In this document: positions 22,441-35,254 of the stretch, in pieces
Numbering within the stretch: the first letter of the stretch is position 1
Layout: every line of letters begins with the position of its first letter
Assembly: GCA_037952775.1 (NCBI GenBank)
Contig: JBANAY010000004.1
Location: forward strand, 11,656,001-11,720,000
Direction: 5' to 3'
Length of the DNA stretch: 64,000 nucleotides
From: Clonostachys chloroleuca
Lineage: Eukaryota; Ascomycota; Sordariomycetes; Hypocreales; Bionectriaceae
Position numbers and translations under genes: made by a program
The notes under the pieces: model-generated
Database searches by the model: none
What the model was told of the DNA's origin: nothing
Seen by the model: only the letters and a program-made list of their open reading frames with translations

Positions 22441-23908
22441 GAGATTTAGGCCTTATTTCCTTCGCTGGAAACCTTTATTAAGCACTAGTAACGGACAGCT
22501 CGTTACTCATCTCAATGAAAACACCAACTTCGTGGGCGAGTAAGCTACACGGAGCAAGACCACAGACATGGTGTTTGGCCCAAGGATGCTCCTGTAATCT
22601 TCATGGTAAGTGGCAACCCATGACTTGACATCCCCAGATGATTTACGAATGAAATTAAGTTGCTAGACAGAGCGATCCAATTGCCAACCTGGGTCGTCAA
22701 TCTTCCCTTTCCACGCCGTCGACGATCACCGCGCCCTCGAATTTCGCGGGCATGCTAACGAGAACGCCGACTTGAGTAGACCTGTAGAGACATTTCAGGC
22801 TCAGCCAAGAACTTATTTAAGACCCAGGGACTGAGCATAAAGACCGGCGAATACGATCTGACGGCCTCCTTCATAGATGCCGACACTTGCACACGGCACT
22901 CAAGCACCCGGCGACATCATCCGATGAAGGCATCCAGTTTGGGAGCCTCGTACTCAGAATTAGTGCCTGGGAACATCTAACCTACGACCCCTCGATCCAC
23001 CAGCTCCATTTATAATTGACGCAGAGAAGCACACGGCATGTCAGGGGGTATAGGATGGAGAAAGGCGTAGGCTCATCGGAGACGCAATCCTCCCGTCAGG
23101 CCGGCGTCCCTAGAACACAATTCAACAAAAGCAGGACCGGCCAGATTGTTTGTCCGAACAGGGATGGCCAAGCATGTCGAGACCTCCACTGATGAGACCT
23201 TGACTGCAACGATCAGATTGATAAGATCATGCCCCACCATCGTCGCTCCTTTCGACTACCCCTGGCCTATTCCAGATGAGACCTTCACAGTCCCCCTTCA
23301 ACGGGGTAGTAACTGGGCGAGTCTACCAACTGCCCAAGCTATTGTCTTTATCATGAAAATCATCAACACTCAGGCCATCAACACAGGCTTCTGGTGCAAT
23401 TCCTGCCTGGAAGTCAGCCAATGAGGATAATTGTCGGCCAGGGAGGCACGCCGCACAAGAACCGTTTAACCTAAACGCTAAAAGTCAGCCGCACCACGCG
23501 GCTTGCATGGCAAGTCTCAAGCTGGTCATACCGCATGAATCAATGGGTCTCACCCATTCAAAGTGGCCATCAAGGCTACCTGGTGGGTACATGAAGTCAG
23601 CCTTTAGGCTCCCTCGCTGGGCAGCCCACGTATCTGTCGTGTGAGCTTTATTCGGGAGCAGTGGCTTCGTTCGGCCATTTATATCAGCCTCCGTCCCTCT
23701 TGTGTTTCATGGAGCATCTGCACATATTGGCTTCTTCATCACAATATATACAAAGCCACATCCTCGGCTTAGCTCGCCCACCGATGGTGCCCAGCCACTG
23801 AGACAATTTCTACGCAAGCAACACGTTTCATATCACGGTTAAGCAAAGGACCTGCTCTTGTACTTGTCTATGACAGGCTAGGGTTTTCCGTCTTCTCTCT
23901 CTTAAATC
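22441..23908. other. Gene-poor DNA upstream of the monooxygenase
   Basis: It may contain unrecognisable N-terminal remains of the lactonase relic up to about 22.9 kb. A 92-codon plus frame at 23146-23424 has no family match that I know. The last 200 bp serve as the promoter of the monooxygenase gene. Confidence 0.45.
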
Positions 23909-25770
23909 ATGGCACAAGACGCCCCGTCTGTTGCCGTTGTTGGACTTGGTAGGATGCGCAATATCTTGCCCAGGCATCATTTGATGCAAACGCGTTGTGC
24001 CATTACTGACACCTATTCTTAAGGGGTTTTGGGTCTGGTGGCTGTGAAAAATCTCGCCGAGGAGGGTTTCAATGTTGTTGGTTTGGAGCGTAGCCCGTTT
24101 GTCGGTGGCCTGTGGCACTTCTCAGAGGAGGACAGGACATCGGTTCTGCCAAGTGAGACAACCTTGCCCTTGTTCTCAGTATCCCTCATACGGGCCCCAG
24201 CTAATAGGCATCGTTAGCAACGGTGATCAACATTTCTAAAGAACGAGGATGCTATACCGATTTTCCTTTCCCTCAAGATGCCCCAAGTCATTGTACTGCT
24301 CGAGATGTCCAGGATTATTTAGAGAGCTATGTTGAGCACTTCGGGCTGGCATCTAGAATACGGCTTGGCACCAACATACAAAAAGTCATTCGGGACGAGG
24401 AAGCCGATCGATGGAAGTTGCTGGTCGAAGGCTCAGATCCTCTCTTCTTCGATAAAGTGGTCATCGCGACGGGTGCGCAACAGGAGCCCCAGATTCCCGA
24501 TCTCCCAAACATGGAGAAATTTTCGGGAAACAGCGTCCATTCGCGTTCCTTCAAGAGGTTTGTCAAAGCCTCACTTTTGGCACGTCCTCATACTCGGTCC
24601 ACTGACGCCTCGAGGATAGGCCAGAAGATTTCAAGGGGAAGAAGGTGCTAGTTGTTGGATTGGGAAGTACTGGCGTGGACACCGCAGCAGCTCTTGTTGG
24701 GAATGCTGATAAAGTCTATCTGTCGTATAGACATGGGGCAGTCATTGTTCGTTGGCCAATCCATCTACCCATGAGTCCCAATGGCTCTACCTTGTTAGGT
24801 GAAGGGACTAACACATACACATCTACAGTTGCCCAGGAAGGTAGCCGGAGTGCCGTTCGATCATTCTATGACGCTTCGCAAGATCAATATCCTCGGATTT
24901 CTAGAGACCAACTTCCCTTCAGTTTTCGAGTTCATGACGGATAAGGGCTTGGGGAAAATGTCGAGCTCGGCCTTCAAATTCGACCCCGAGTGGCGCATCG
25001 TTCCAGCCCCGTCAATCAGGAACGCCCTGCCAGTTATCTCAGACAACATTGTTGACCTTTTCCGAAGTGGCAAGGTGCAACCAATCAGCCATGGTGTCAA
25101 ACAGGTACTAGGGCCTAACGAAATCAAGATGGATGATGGCACAAAGGTCGATGTTGACACTATTATTTGGTGCACTGGGTATAAACACACCTTCAAGCTC
25201 CTCGACTCCGCGGTCGACCCAACCCGTAACACGTCGCCAGAATGGGAGGCAGCCTTGGGATCCAGAGGTAAACCACTCCCCCGCTTATATAGAAACGTTT
25301 TCTCTCTGGAACATCCTCAATCGTTAGCCTTCCTCGGTTGTGTAACCTTTGCAACTGGCGCATTCCCTCTATACGACCTGGCCACGATGTGTATTGCGCA
25401 AATATGGAAAGGCACTTCCGCCCTGCCTTCAACTGAAGAGATGAATCTGGCTGTCGATGCGCAGCACAAGATGACTATCCAAATAGCCAAGACCGGTAGT
25501 GCCCATCCTGGATGGGTAAACCAAAAAGAGTGGCTAACTTGGGCCAACGACGTGGCAGGAACCGGTCTAAACGAGCGCCTTGGATGGGGTTTGGCAGGGT
25601 GGAAGTTTTGGTTCCAGAACCGACGACTTTACAGTATGCTGGTGGATGGCGTTTTTACACCACATATCCTGCGCCTCTTTGACGGGAAGCGCAAGAAGTG
25701 GGATGGTGCCCAAGAGGTAATCGAGCGTGTCAATCGATCAGTACAAGACATGAAGAAGAGAAGGGACTAA
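23909..25770 (+). CDS. Flavin-containing monooxygenase (FMO-like)
   Basis: Five exons: 23909-23948, 24024-24152, 24218-24557, 24620-24746 and 24829-25770 (525 aa). Enzymes of this family use FAD, NADPH and O2 to oxygenate N, S or carbonyl groups. The FAD-binding GxGxxG (VVGLGVLG) is formed across the first splice at residues 11-17. The FMO signature FSGNSVHSRSF lies near residue 160, the second nucleotide-binding site VVGLGSTGVDTA follows near 185, and the conserved WCTGYKHTF lies further on. Intron 4 has a non-standard donor GTTCGT but a CTAAC branch site and CTACAG acceptor, and it restores the family order RHGAVI-LPRKV. The substrate is unknown. The gene follows a pseudogene island and has no obvious partner gene. 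Confidence 0.88.
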
Positions 25771-26747
25771 TCGCGCCTGTTGGCTTCAGCTTGCGCTCTG
25801 CTCTGAAACCTGACTCGGGAGAATAGAAAAATCCAATGCAAAGAAACCAGGCCCCAATTTCATTCCCGTACCCTCTCTTTCGGAGTTCAGCTACATTCAA
25901 CTCTGGGATGGAGTGTTGGGACTGGATTTGTTGGCATGGGAATTATTTCCATTACAGCCGCTTTCTCTTTCCTGTCTTTATCGCAGTGAAAGCTTGCAGC
26001 CACTTGCGTACTGACTTTGTTAGCTAACAGCCACACCTATTCTCCAGAGCCAAGAAATTAAGCTTGAAATATGCGGGTTCTTCCCGGCTCCCAGAGCGTA
26101 GCCAGCAGCGACAACCTGCAAGCTTATCTAGCAGCCATTGTACATGCATATATCATGTACCAATCGGCTGTAATTGGGGGTCGTTGTGGTTGATTCTGGC
26201 GCTCTCCCGGCCCCAGTGTCAAGAGGCCTCCTACTACCCAATTACTGCGACGCTGATCCCGGATGCACAATCACGCACCGTCCCAGCCCAAAGGAAAGGG
26301 AAGGCCACCTAATTTTGGGCTCCAGGCCCCGGCGTCCGGGCCACTCCGGCAATGGGCATTGTAATTATGCGCGATTAGCCGGTCTTTGTCTTACCTGGAG
26401 GGTGAAGTGGGTGGTAAAGAAATGTGACTGATCATGCGAGGCTGTGCATCGTCGGATCCCATGTGTCAACCAGTTGATCATGAGATGTTTCTCCTTTTCG
26501 CACGAGATATTTGATCAAGCCATTGCCGGAATTTTCACAATCCCCAAAGGCCTGCATCAAAAGAACATATTACCACCTTGACTGATCCAGAGGCCTCCCG
26601 GGCAAGGCAAGGACACTACTCTTTCTCATTGCTGGCCTCTGTTGATTCTTGCCGGGCTTATCCAAGCGCCTCTTGTCTTACCTCTTGTCTGACTGCATCA
26701 CCTTCACAAGTCACAGTTCCCTGGCTCTTGATTCAGGTCTGTGTGGG
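25771..26747. other. Intergenic between FMO and TRK genes
   Basis: 977 bp without a gene. Upstream coding exons for the TRK gene were looked for here and not found with confidence, although the TRK start at 26748 is short for the family. Confidence 0.45.
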
Positions 26748-29352
26748 ATGTGGCGTCCACCGATAAACTTCGTCTCTCTACACTGTGAGTCCACTATCAT
26801 CAAGACAAGCTATAATCAAGTAAGCAATCGAGTCCCTACTAACTGACGATGGAAATATAAACAGATACATATATTATTCTCCTTGGTTTGCTGTCATTTC
26901 CCATTCTCTACCCAGATGGCACCCTCAGCGCTGTTGACACCTACCACTTTGGAGTCAGCGCTACCACCGAGTCCGGTCTGAATACGTACGTAGCAAGCCA
27001 CACTAAGGATCATTTTGGAAGCTTCTAACAATCTGCACTCGCTGTCGCCGAACAGTGTGGACCTGAAAGAGCTGAAAACTTATCAACAACTGTACCTTTA
27101 TTTTCTGCCGACTGTCACTAACATTGGCTTCATTAACATCATCGTTGTGATAGTACGCCTCTGGTGGTTCAGAAAGCATTTGAAAAAAAGAGCTCCAGAT
27201 CTACTTTCAGCCAGAAGGAATATCAATTCCAATCAGGGAGCAAGAGATGTCGAAATCATTGGACGCGGACCACTCACTTCACCACCGCCGGGCTCTGCTT
27301 CACCATCGGAGCCAAGAGTTTCGAGTGAGCCTACAACACAAGATGAAGGTGTGGTTGAAAACACGGTGACCGAACGAAAGTCCTCGCCACCTCCAACCCC
27401 CCTCTAGCCACAGACCAGGATAAGGATGGCGAGGGAAATCAAATCAACAATGAAAAGCCTTCCCAGCCTCGTACACACATTAGTTTTGATCCTTCCACGG
27501 ACCATCGGCCCAAGAATGATGCAACGCTTTACATTCCGGGGCCTCGTGACCGTGACCGAGGCTATCCTTTGATTGAGCTGAACAACACTCTTTCACGAAG
27601 TCATGACGGTATGAAACTAGCAGCTACTCATATGCAACGGAGTAACTACGTTTGTTAATATCTAACTCTCTTGTTCTAGAGCGCGACCCAGATGCTATTT
27701 CCAGAGTGAGTGTGCAACCTGGTTTACGACGCCGTTTCACAGAAGGCTCTAGACTTGCCGAGTCACGCTCAGTTGATCGGGTCGCTACGTTTGCTTCATC
27801 CATGTTCGTCATTGGACGAGACAACCCCCCTCGGGAACGACGAAATTCTATCTCTTTACAACAGCCCGCCCTCAATAGCCTGCCATATCTTTCAAATCAA
27901 GCAACCATCGGCCGGAACTCCTTGTTCGTGAACTTGACCTCGGAAGACAGGGAAATACTCGGGGGGATCGAATATAGAAGTTTGAAACTCCTTCTGAAAA
28001 TCGTCATCAGTAGGTTGCCACCTGAATTGCTTGGCAGGTCTGGTTCACTGACTGCCTAGATTAGCTTACTTTTTTGGCCTGCATCTCTTCGGCGCCATCT
28101 GTCTACTTCCATGGATCAAGTATTCGGATGCCAAGTACAGGGACTATTTGAAAGAATGCGCGGTGTCTGAAACTTGGTGGTGAGTGATGTTCACGCTCTT
28201 CTGCGGCGAGAGCCAGTTTGCTGGGCCCTGTCTAAACTATGTCCGCAGGGCCTTTTACTCGGCACAAACCATGTTCAACAATCTAGGCCTCACACTCACT
28301 CCAGACTCAATGATCAGCTTCAGAGACGCAGAATGGCCAATGGTCATTATGAGCTTTCTCGCGTTTGCTGGAAACACCTGCTACCCAATCTTCTTGCGGC
28401 TGTCAATATGGACGATGTCAAAGGTCCTCCCAAGAAACTCGGCCATCCAAGAACCGCTCAACTTCCTCCTGGAGCATCCGCGACGATGCTATACGCTACT
28501 CTTCCCCAGCAAGCAGACCTGGGTCCTCTTTGGCATTCTTTTTGTTCTCAATTTCGTGGACACGCTTCTCATCATCGTGCTTGATCTCCATAATCCCGCC
28601 GTTGCTGTTCTCCCAGTCGGCCAGCGGATTCTTGCTGCGATTTTCCAGGCTGCTTCGTCCCGCCACACCGGCACGGCGACGTTTGTCCTCTCGGATGTCA
28701 ATCCAGCTGTTCAGCTCAGTCTTCTGGTCATGATGTACATCTCCGTGTTTCCTTTGGCCATCAGCATACGAGCGTCAAACACGTACGAGGAACGGTCGCT
28801 TGGGATCTATGAGCCTCCCGAGATTGAGGTGGACGAGTCTGAAAGCACTGGTCCATCGTATCTTTTGAAGCATATGCAGAACCAACTCAGCTTTGACTTG
28901 TGGTACATATTTTTGGGAGTTTTCTGCATCTCCATTGCAGAATCCGATAAGATCATGGATGGGGCTGATCCGGTAAGCATTTCCTGCCGTGTGGATGCGG
29001 CTGTTGCGCAACAAGCAGACTGACTCATCCTCTTACCTACAGGCCTTCAACTTGTTTTCTATACTTTTCGAAGTCACGTCTGCATAGTACGATGATCCCC
29101 CCATGTTCATTTTCTTTCTCCAGAATGCTGACGGTTAACTCTAGCGCCAATGTCGGCCTGAGCCTTGGGTATCCCAACGTCAACGTATCCCTTTGTGGGA
29201 AATTTACTCCGTTCGGGAAAGTGGTGATATGCATCATGATGATTCGAGGGCGCCATCGCGGGCTACCGTATGAGCTTGACCGAGCAATCATGCTGCCAGA
29301 CGAGCGCCTCGTCGAAGGCGCAAGTGATTCTGAGGCCTCAGAGCGAGCTTGA
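26748..29352 (+). CDS. TRK-type potassium transporter
   Basis: Nine exons: 26748-26784, 26865-26985, 27056-27348, 27408-27608, 27680-28009, 28065-28179, 28249-28972, 29043-29086 and 29145-29352 (690 aa). Family landmarks appear in order: INFVSLHYTYIILLG, the P-loop region SATTESGLNTVDL, the hydrophilic loop with HISFD, then FYSAQTMFNNLGLTLTPDSM, FQAASSRHTGTATF, LSFDLWYIFLG, SAYANVGLSLGYP and IRGRHRGLPYELDRA. TRK proteins are plasma-membrane K+ uptake systems with four pore repeats of the MPM type. Intron 3 (27349-27407) has a weak GTGTGG donor. If it is not an intron, a 1-nt deletion in a run of six C at 27397-27402 breaks the frame. The N-terminus may be incomplete, as many fungal TRKs start further upstream. 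Confidence 0.87.
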
Positions 29353-29584
29353 GCCCGCAAGACGGCTGAACCAATCATGCAGGACGCAATGTTTCCAGCA
29401 AAGACTTTTTGTAGCAAGTTCTCTTTCTTTTTATAGAGCTTTTTATATACTTTTTTTAGTGTATGGGCTCTTGGGCTGTTTAATCTCCCATGAAAAAAAA
29501 AATCGAGGGCCAGCCCTGTTGTTTTGTCCTTTCTCTTGAGTTCATGTGTGAATTATGTTTGACCCGAACAATCGATCCCATCAG
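29353..29584. other. 3' flank of TRK
   Basis: AT-rich with a poly-A run near 29493-29501. No gene. Confidence 0.4.
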
Positions 29585-29809
29585 CTACCAACCCTGCTCC
29601 TCAATGTCCGCGTCGATCTGCGCCGAAGTGGGCAGAGGGGCTAGGAGCTTGTCCTCGAGGCAGATGCAGTTGAGATAGTAGGCGTCAGACATTCTCAGAT
29701 ACGTCCGTTCTGTCTGATTGACGAGACCTACTACGCACACATACCTTGTGGTTTCTGGGCTGCGACTGGTTCTGGTTGTCTGTTGTATGGTTCTGCACGG
29801 AGTTTTCAT
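29585..29809 (-). CDS. Possible small protein, unrecognised
   Basis: A minus frame of 74 codons from ATG 29809 to a stop at 29585. Its last 35 codons (from an internal ATG at 29692) look coding: MSDAYYLNCICLEDKLLAPL, then an acidic end closing with W. Between the two ATGs there is a GTATGT donor-like site, so the N-terminal half may be an upstream exon or leader. TTTAAA occurs upstream at about 29935-29940. No homolog is known to me; it could be a short conserved fungal protein or chance. Confidence 0.3.
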   Translation of the reverse strand: MKTPCRTIQQTTRTSRSPETTRYVCVVGLVNQTERTYLRMSDAYYLNCICLEDKLLAPLPTSAQIDADIEEQGW

Positions 29810-31035
29810 AAAGGGAAAAGCAAGAAGTCGAAGAACAGTGTGAGCTTTGGGTCTGTACCCAATGTGATTTTGTTTTGAGTGGTTGGTTGGTGTGAGACGA
29901 GAAAGATGTTATGATTTCACCCGCGACTGAGAAGCTTTAAAGGGGAACGACGACTAAGCCTGCGCTTTGTATCTGCAGAGTGTCTCTGGGCGGCAACTCA
30001 GAGGGGAGAGCTCAAGGAGTGACTTTACATTGGCGGGTGAGCAACAAAAGGGGAATATGTACTCAGCTAGTTCCACGCACCAGTCGTCGTAGGCGTTCTC
30101 TGTGGACGGTCGAGCAGCGGATGGGCCAGGAGTTCAGCTTGCGTCTGTTCCCTTTCTCCGATCTTTGTAGCGTTTTCTCGGTTTCATAAGCCTTACGAGA
30201 TGTCGTCTAAGGTTCTACGGGTGTGCCGAGGGGTAAAGGCAATTTAGACAAGAGCTTCTTTCGGGTAGGCAACTGGAGTACCAAAAGTCATCTCATTGTT
30301 CAGATCAAATTCTGAGCATAAGTTTATACACCTTACCTCCGTGTTTTGTTGGAAGAGCAGAGGAGGAGAATGATCTCATATTCTCAACTTGAATCCGCCT
30401 GTGTCGACGACGTAGTGTCCTTTCAATTCCCACAACGAGAGGTCCTTCTATAAAGCCCTCCATCGGTCTCAGATTCCGAGAAACGTCGTGGCAGCTCAGG
30501 TGTCTTGACAGTTAGAACTCAACGTCATCTATTACTCCAACACCTTATATTCGTGGCCCAGATTTCATTTCCATTCTCTGTGACTGGCCGCTATCGAGCC
30601 GAGTTGTGTCCCACCGCCTGCCGTGTCTCCTATGAAGTCGGAGGTTGGCCACATTTTTTCCACTTCTCCCTGCACTCGGCCGTGCCTTCCTTCAGAGCCT
30701 TCTCACTTTCTTCTGAGAATTTCCCGGGGTGGCTCCTTCTCTTGTCTGTTGGATTCCTCAGGCGGCCACTGGCCTCAGTTGCAGTATAAAACCACCTCTC
30801 CTCTCTCTTCCTCCTGCTTCTCACTTTCATCTCCAGTCAACCTCAGCTTTCTTTTCCTCTACCAAGTTTCGTTTACTTCCTTGACACTTTCCATACCTAA
30901 CGCAGCGCGTTACAAACTTGCTTATTGAAGCACCTCACAATTCAGCACTGGAGAAGTTGTTCTCCCACCACCAATATCATATTGAGTGGTCTTTCGAAGC
31001 CTAGATCTCAGTTCTGGCTCGTCGTATCCCTCATC
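29810..31035. promoter_or_regulatory. Upstream region of the large GTPase gene, with TATA boxes
   Basis: No gene. A TATAAA occurs at about 30785-30790, followed by a long C/T-rich leader (30790-30900) and the GTPase start at 31036; another TATAAA is at about 30450. This is a typical fungal promoter layout. The left part probably also serves the minus small frame. Confidence 0.45.
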
Positions 31036-34000
31036 ATGTCGGGCGACACGCCTCCTCCGGAGGCACCAAATCCGGCACACCCAGAGATGAGCCATGAGGA
31101 AGTGGTGAAAGAAAAGGAGGATGCCGTTCTACACCTCTTGGATAATCTGGCATCGATCTCGCGCAAGATCACTGAGAGCAAAGCTGAGCCCTCAGATATT
31201 GACTTGTCTACATGGGACTCTACATACAGTAAGGACTTCACCACTCCCGTTCTGAGTAAATGCTAATGATACCCATAAAGAAGGCATTGAGCAAGATTTC
31301 GAGAAATTTTTTACCCACATTGGTATCTGTAGGTTTATTTACTCCACTATCATACTATTTGAAAACCAATGACTCTCAAAACTAACTTATCAAAGGCGGC
31401 GATACAGGCCTCGGGAAGACGATGTTACTGAACACCCTGATTAGTGACACCATAGACATTGCGCCAAGTTCCCAGCAGGCCGCCTGCACTGCCGCAGTTT
31501 GTTGCTTCCAAAATCACTATCCGGAGAGCGGCAAGCCGAAATTCATTGCCAAAGTTACATTCAAGAGCAAGGAAGACGTTGAACAAGAACTAGCATCCAT
31601 GTTCCAAGAAATGAAAGATCTCCGCGATCGAGTGGAAGTGGAAGGCTCAGACGAGATAACAAGAAATGAGGAAGTCCGTTTCCAAGAGCAAATCAAGGTT
31701 ATTAGCGGGTGGTCAGGGTTCAGTCCTGCTCGCGTGAAAGAGCTTGGCTTATCAGACCAAATTGACCAAATCACAAGCTGTTGCGAGAGTGCGGACATGC
31801 TTTTCAACCTTTCTGAGCCTAACATGGCTAAACAGAAAAGACTCAGCGCGGATAGTCCTCAAAAGTTCTTGCGAGAGGTGACGCCCTTTGTGGGCTCTAT
31901 TTCGAATGCAAAGCGAGGACAACTCCGGTGGCCACTTGTCGAGCTTGTCAAGATCTGGCTTCCATCTCCGCTTCTTTCCAGATGCCCGGGCCTAATACTG
32001 GTTGATCTGCCTGGCCAAATGGATGCTCTAGATTCCCGTTCGCAGGTAGCTAGAGGATATTACGACAAGCTCGACAAAATGCTCATTGTCACTCCGGCTG
32101 ACAGAGCCCAAGACAACCGAACGGCCACGGAACTCATCTGCGCAGACCAAATTTACGATTTGGAAGCAAGTGGCAAGCTCGATGATGACTCTATCGCTAT
32201 CATCATCACCAAGGTTGATCAACTCGACTGGTAAAAATATGTTAATACAGAGGCAGACCCAGACTCTATCAGCCCATCTTTTGCCTCTGACAGAGATCTC
32301 TACGAGGAGAAGTCTGAACAGTTGAGAGATTTACAGGAAAAGATAGTCTCTCTCAAGGCTGAAGAGAATGGGTGCCCTGAACCTATATCTGGGAATTGCT
32401 CTTCAAAGCGTGCGGTCCAAGATTCCTCACAGCCTTCCCTCGAGCTGACCCAAGCGATGAATCTACGCCACGTTCTAGAGAGCGAGGTCAAGGAATTGTA
32501 CAACCGCTGTTTGATGGCTTGCATCCAATCACGATCCAAGGGTAGCGTGGAAGCTCTCCAGGCCTATTTCGATCAGGTCCGCAACTCTGCTCGTCAAACT
32601 CAAGAGGCTTCTACTGTGCTATCCGTCTTTCCCGTCAGCAGCAAATCTCAGCAAAACCTTGCAAGAAAAACCCCCATGGATGGCTTCCCCAATAGCACAG
32701 CAACGGGTTTCACTGCTTTAAAAGATTGGATTGTCCAAGCTACTCTTGCAAGCAGAGAGTACCAAGCTGACAATATCCTTTACCGATGCAAAGTCGCTTT
32801 TGATGCGATCGAAGAGTGGGCTGTAGATAAACCTAGAGCTCCATTCCAGTTGGATCGGAAATCTAAACCAGAGATTGAACAACTGTTGAAGGAAGCATCT
32901 CTGAAATTGAAAGATGTAAGTTAATATATTGAACGGAACCGCCTCTTTTCGTACTGACTTGGGGGTTTTTTTTTGTCGAGTAGGGCCTCAAAAGATCCGA
33001 GAGAAACTTGCAGAGTTTAATGGGGAGGCTGGAGCCTTATAGTGCTATCAAGAATGGGGCAGAGGATCCTGCCGTCAATGGGTTTTCAAACCTTATTGAT
33101 AGGTTCCAAAGGGATATCGATGGATCCAGGCTTCATTGGAGTACCTACTCGGCATGCATTCGTCGCCAGGGACGCCAATTCCGCACATCACACAAACCCC
33201 GAAAAACACATTGCTGGGAGGCAAGATTGTGAGTTCCCATTATTCCCATGTACAGCCAATTCTCATCAAGGCTTAGTAAATAGATTTGTATACCTCTAAC
33301 TTTCTCATTTCTTCATAGGTACGGTCACTACTGGGCCAGGAAGGCGCATATCTGGAGTCTCGCCTTCACCAAGAAGCTTCCGGCATACTTCGCCGTGCTG
33401 GCCAATAGGGCTGGGCAAAGCGTCAACCACAACGTGCATGTGATCTGTAACCTTGACAGCTTACCACGAGAGTATAGGGAGGCATTTGGACGAGTGGCCT
33501 ATAAAGCTTACAACTTGGCAATGGAGTATCAGTCTAAGATGATTCAGACCGCAGCTCAATTCAGGGCGAATATCAACAAAATTCGCCTCAAATCTCGAAT
33601 CTTTATGAATGAGCCTATGAAGAAGGGATATATTGAAGCTTCTCAACATCATGGTAAGGCGCAGTAACTCTTATTCTCATTCTTGATACATGCTAATAGG
33701 TGATCAGGGAAGGGAATGGTGAAGAAACAGATTCAGACGATGCACGACTTTGCAGTCAAATATGGAGATGAAATTATCACATCTATCGGAGCCAAGGTCT
33801 CGGAGCAATTAATTGAGGCCCGGAAGGAACTCTACAGGCAATACAAAAGGTTGAACTCGGAGTTGATTGAAAATCTTGGCAAAATTGAGACCCAGCTCCT
33901 TAAACAACTCTACTCAGGGTCCAAACACGCCCCAGATTGCGGTGCCGAGGTCAAAGAACTCCGATACTCACTTCTTGACGAAATAAAGAGCTGGAACGAG

Positions 34001-34270
34001 TACTTTGATTCACATGGGAGCAAAATAGGACCAGTCAGAATCCCGCCAGGTGACGAGATTCTGCTGACCGATACGCCTGATGAAGAAGAGAAAAAGAAGC
34101 CGAAGAAGGCGTCAAAAGCAGAAAAGAAGCCACGAAAGGCAGCAGCTCCAGGCAAAAAAGCCAAGGGCAAGGCGAAGAAAGACATCCAAGAAGACGCCAG
34201 GGATGAATGGTGCGATGGATCTGAGCAAGAGGAGTCTGGCTACGCTACACCGCCGGAGGAAAAGAAATGA
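31036..34270 (+). pseudogene. SLIP-GC/dynamin-like large GTPase gene with in-frame stop (or very short intron)
   Basis: Exons 31036-31228, 31281-31322, 31396-32915, 32984-33228, 33319-33653 and 33708-34270 give 966 codons including the final stop. The GTPase domain has G1 GDTGLGKT (codons about 80-87, completed by splicing), G3 DLPG and G4 TKVD. A helical region follows (SVFPVSSKSQQNL, GFPNSTATGFTALKDW) as in fungal relatives of nuclear GTPase SLIP-GC. The C-terminus is Lys/Ala-rich and then acidic. Codon 358 is TAA at 32232-32234, directly after DQLDW, and the frame continues open afterwards. Either the gene is interrupted, or a 42-nt intron (32231-32272, GTAAAA to ATCAG, multiple of three) removes the stop at the cost of about 14 residues. 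The rest of the gene shows no frameshift, so the break, if real, is recent. Confidence 0.75.
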
Positions 34271-35254
34271 TTCGAAAGAGCGCAGGTGGCAAGGGGACGG
34301 AGAGAGTCTCATCATGTGGTTTAAATTCGCATGTTCAGGAAATTCAGGGACGCCCATCATGACCTCCCTTGGGAGATTTTCGCATTAAAAGTTTTTGATT
34401 TATATCATCATACTACTCAAAAAAGGTTTTGATTTAGTTATCACCGTACTGGGTCAGTATCGCAACAGGTTGGGATATGGCAAGCTGGGAAGGGCGTCAT
34501 GGCTCAAAATACTCAAATAGCTAGCAACCACATCCATCATGCAGGGAACGGGACTTTGAAAGGCGGTTTGATATGATAAAGAGTTCGAATGAACAAATAG
34601 CTAGCTCAAATGAAAGTCAAGAAGATCTCACGAAAAGAAAGATGATTGCATGCTACTACAATGACTAAGGTGCCGTTTCGCCAATCGTGATGTACCAGCA
34701 GAAGGTTCGTTACCAAAACATCAAATCAACTCCAACTTCGCCGTGACGTCTTGGATTTGTAAAACCACACCAGGAGCACTTAATCAAAGGCCTTATTTTC
34801 AACAAGCACAAGTGCGGGGCATGCTAGAAATGATACACGCGTCTCTATTGGTACTACTACACTCGGCGCCTCTATCTCCGGAGCATACACCAAAACGGCC
34901 AGTCCAATATCATCAAGGAACGTTGGCCATAGATTTTTTTGAGTCCCTTTTCTTTCCCATGATGTTGAACAATAAGAAAATATCGCAAGGAGAAAGAGAT
35001 AATAAAAAACATCTATAACCCCCAATTCAATCCCACCCACATAATGCACTTCTCTCCTCTCCACTCAGATTAAAATCAAGGTCAACACTCCCACGCGGTT
35101 CAGGGACTGGGGAGCTTCTCCTCTTGTCTTGTCCTCGAAATCCCAAATCAAGTTCATTCATTTTGACGCCATTTTCGCCCATGCCAGTTCCAAATTATCT
35201 CACCAAGAGCTCCTGTATTACAACAGCCGTGTGGCTGTAACCAAATTCGTCGTA
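34271..35254. other. Convergent intergenic region between GTPase and INO80
   Basis: 984 bp between two 3' ends. AT-rich with no coding unit; it should hold both polyadenylation regions. Confidence 0.5.
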
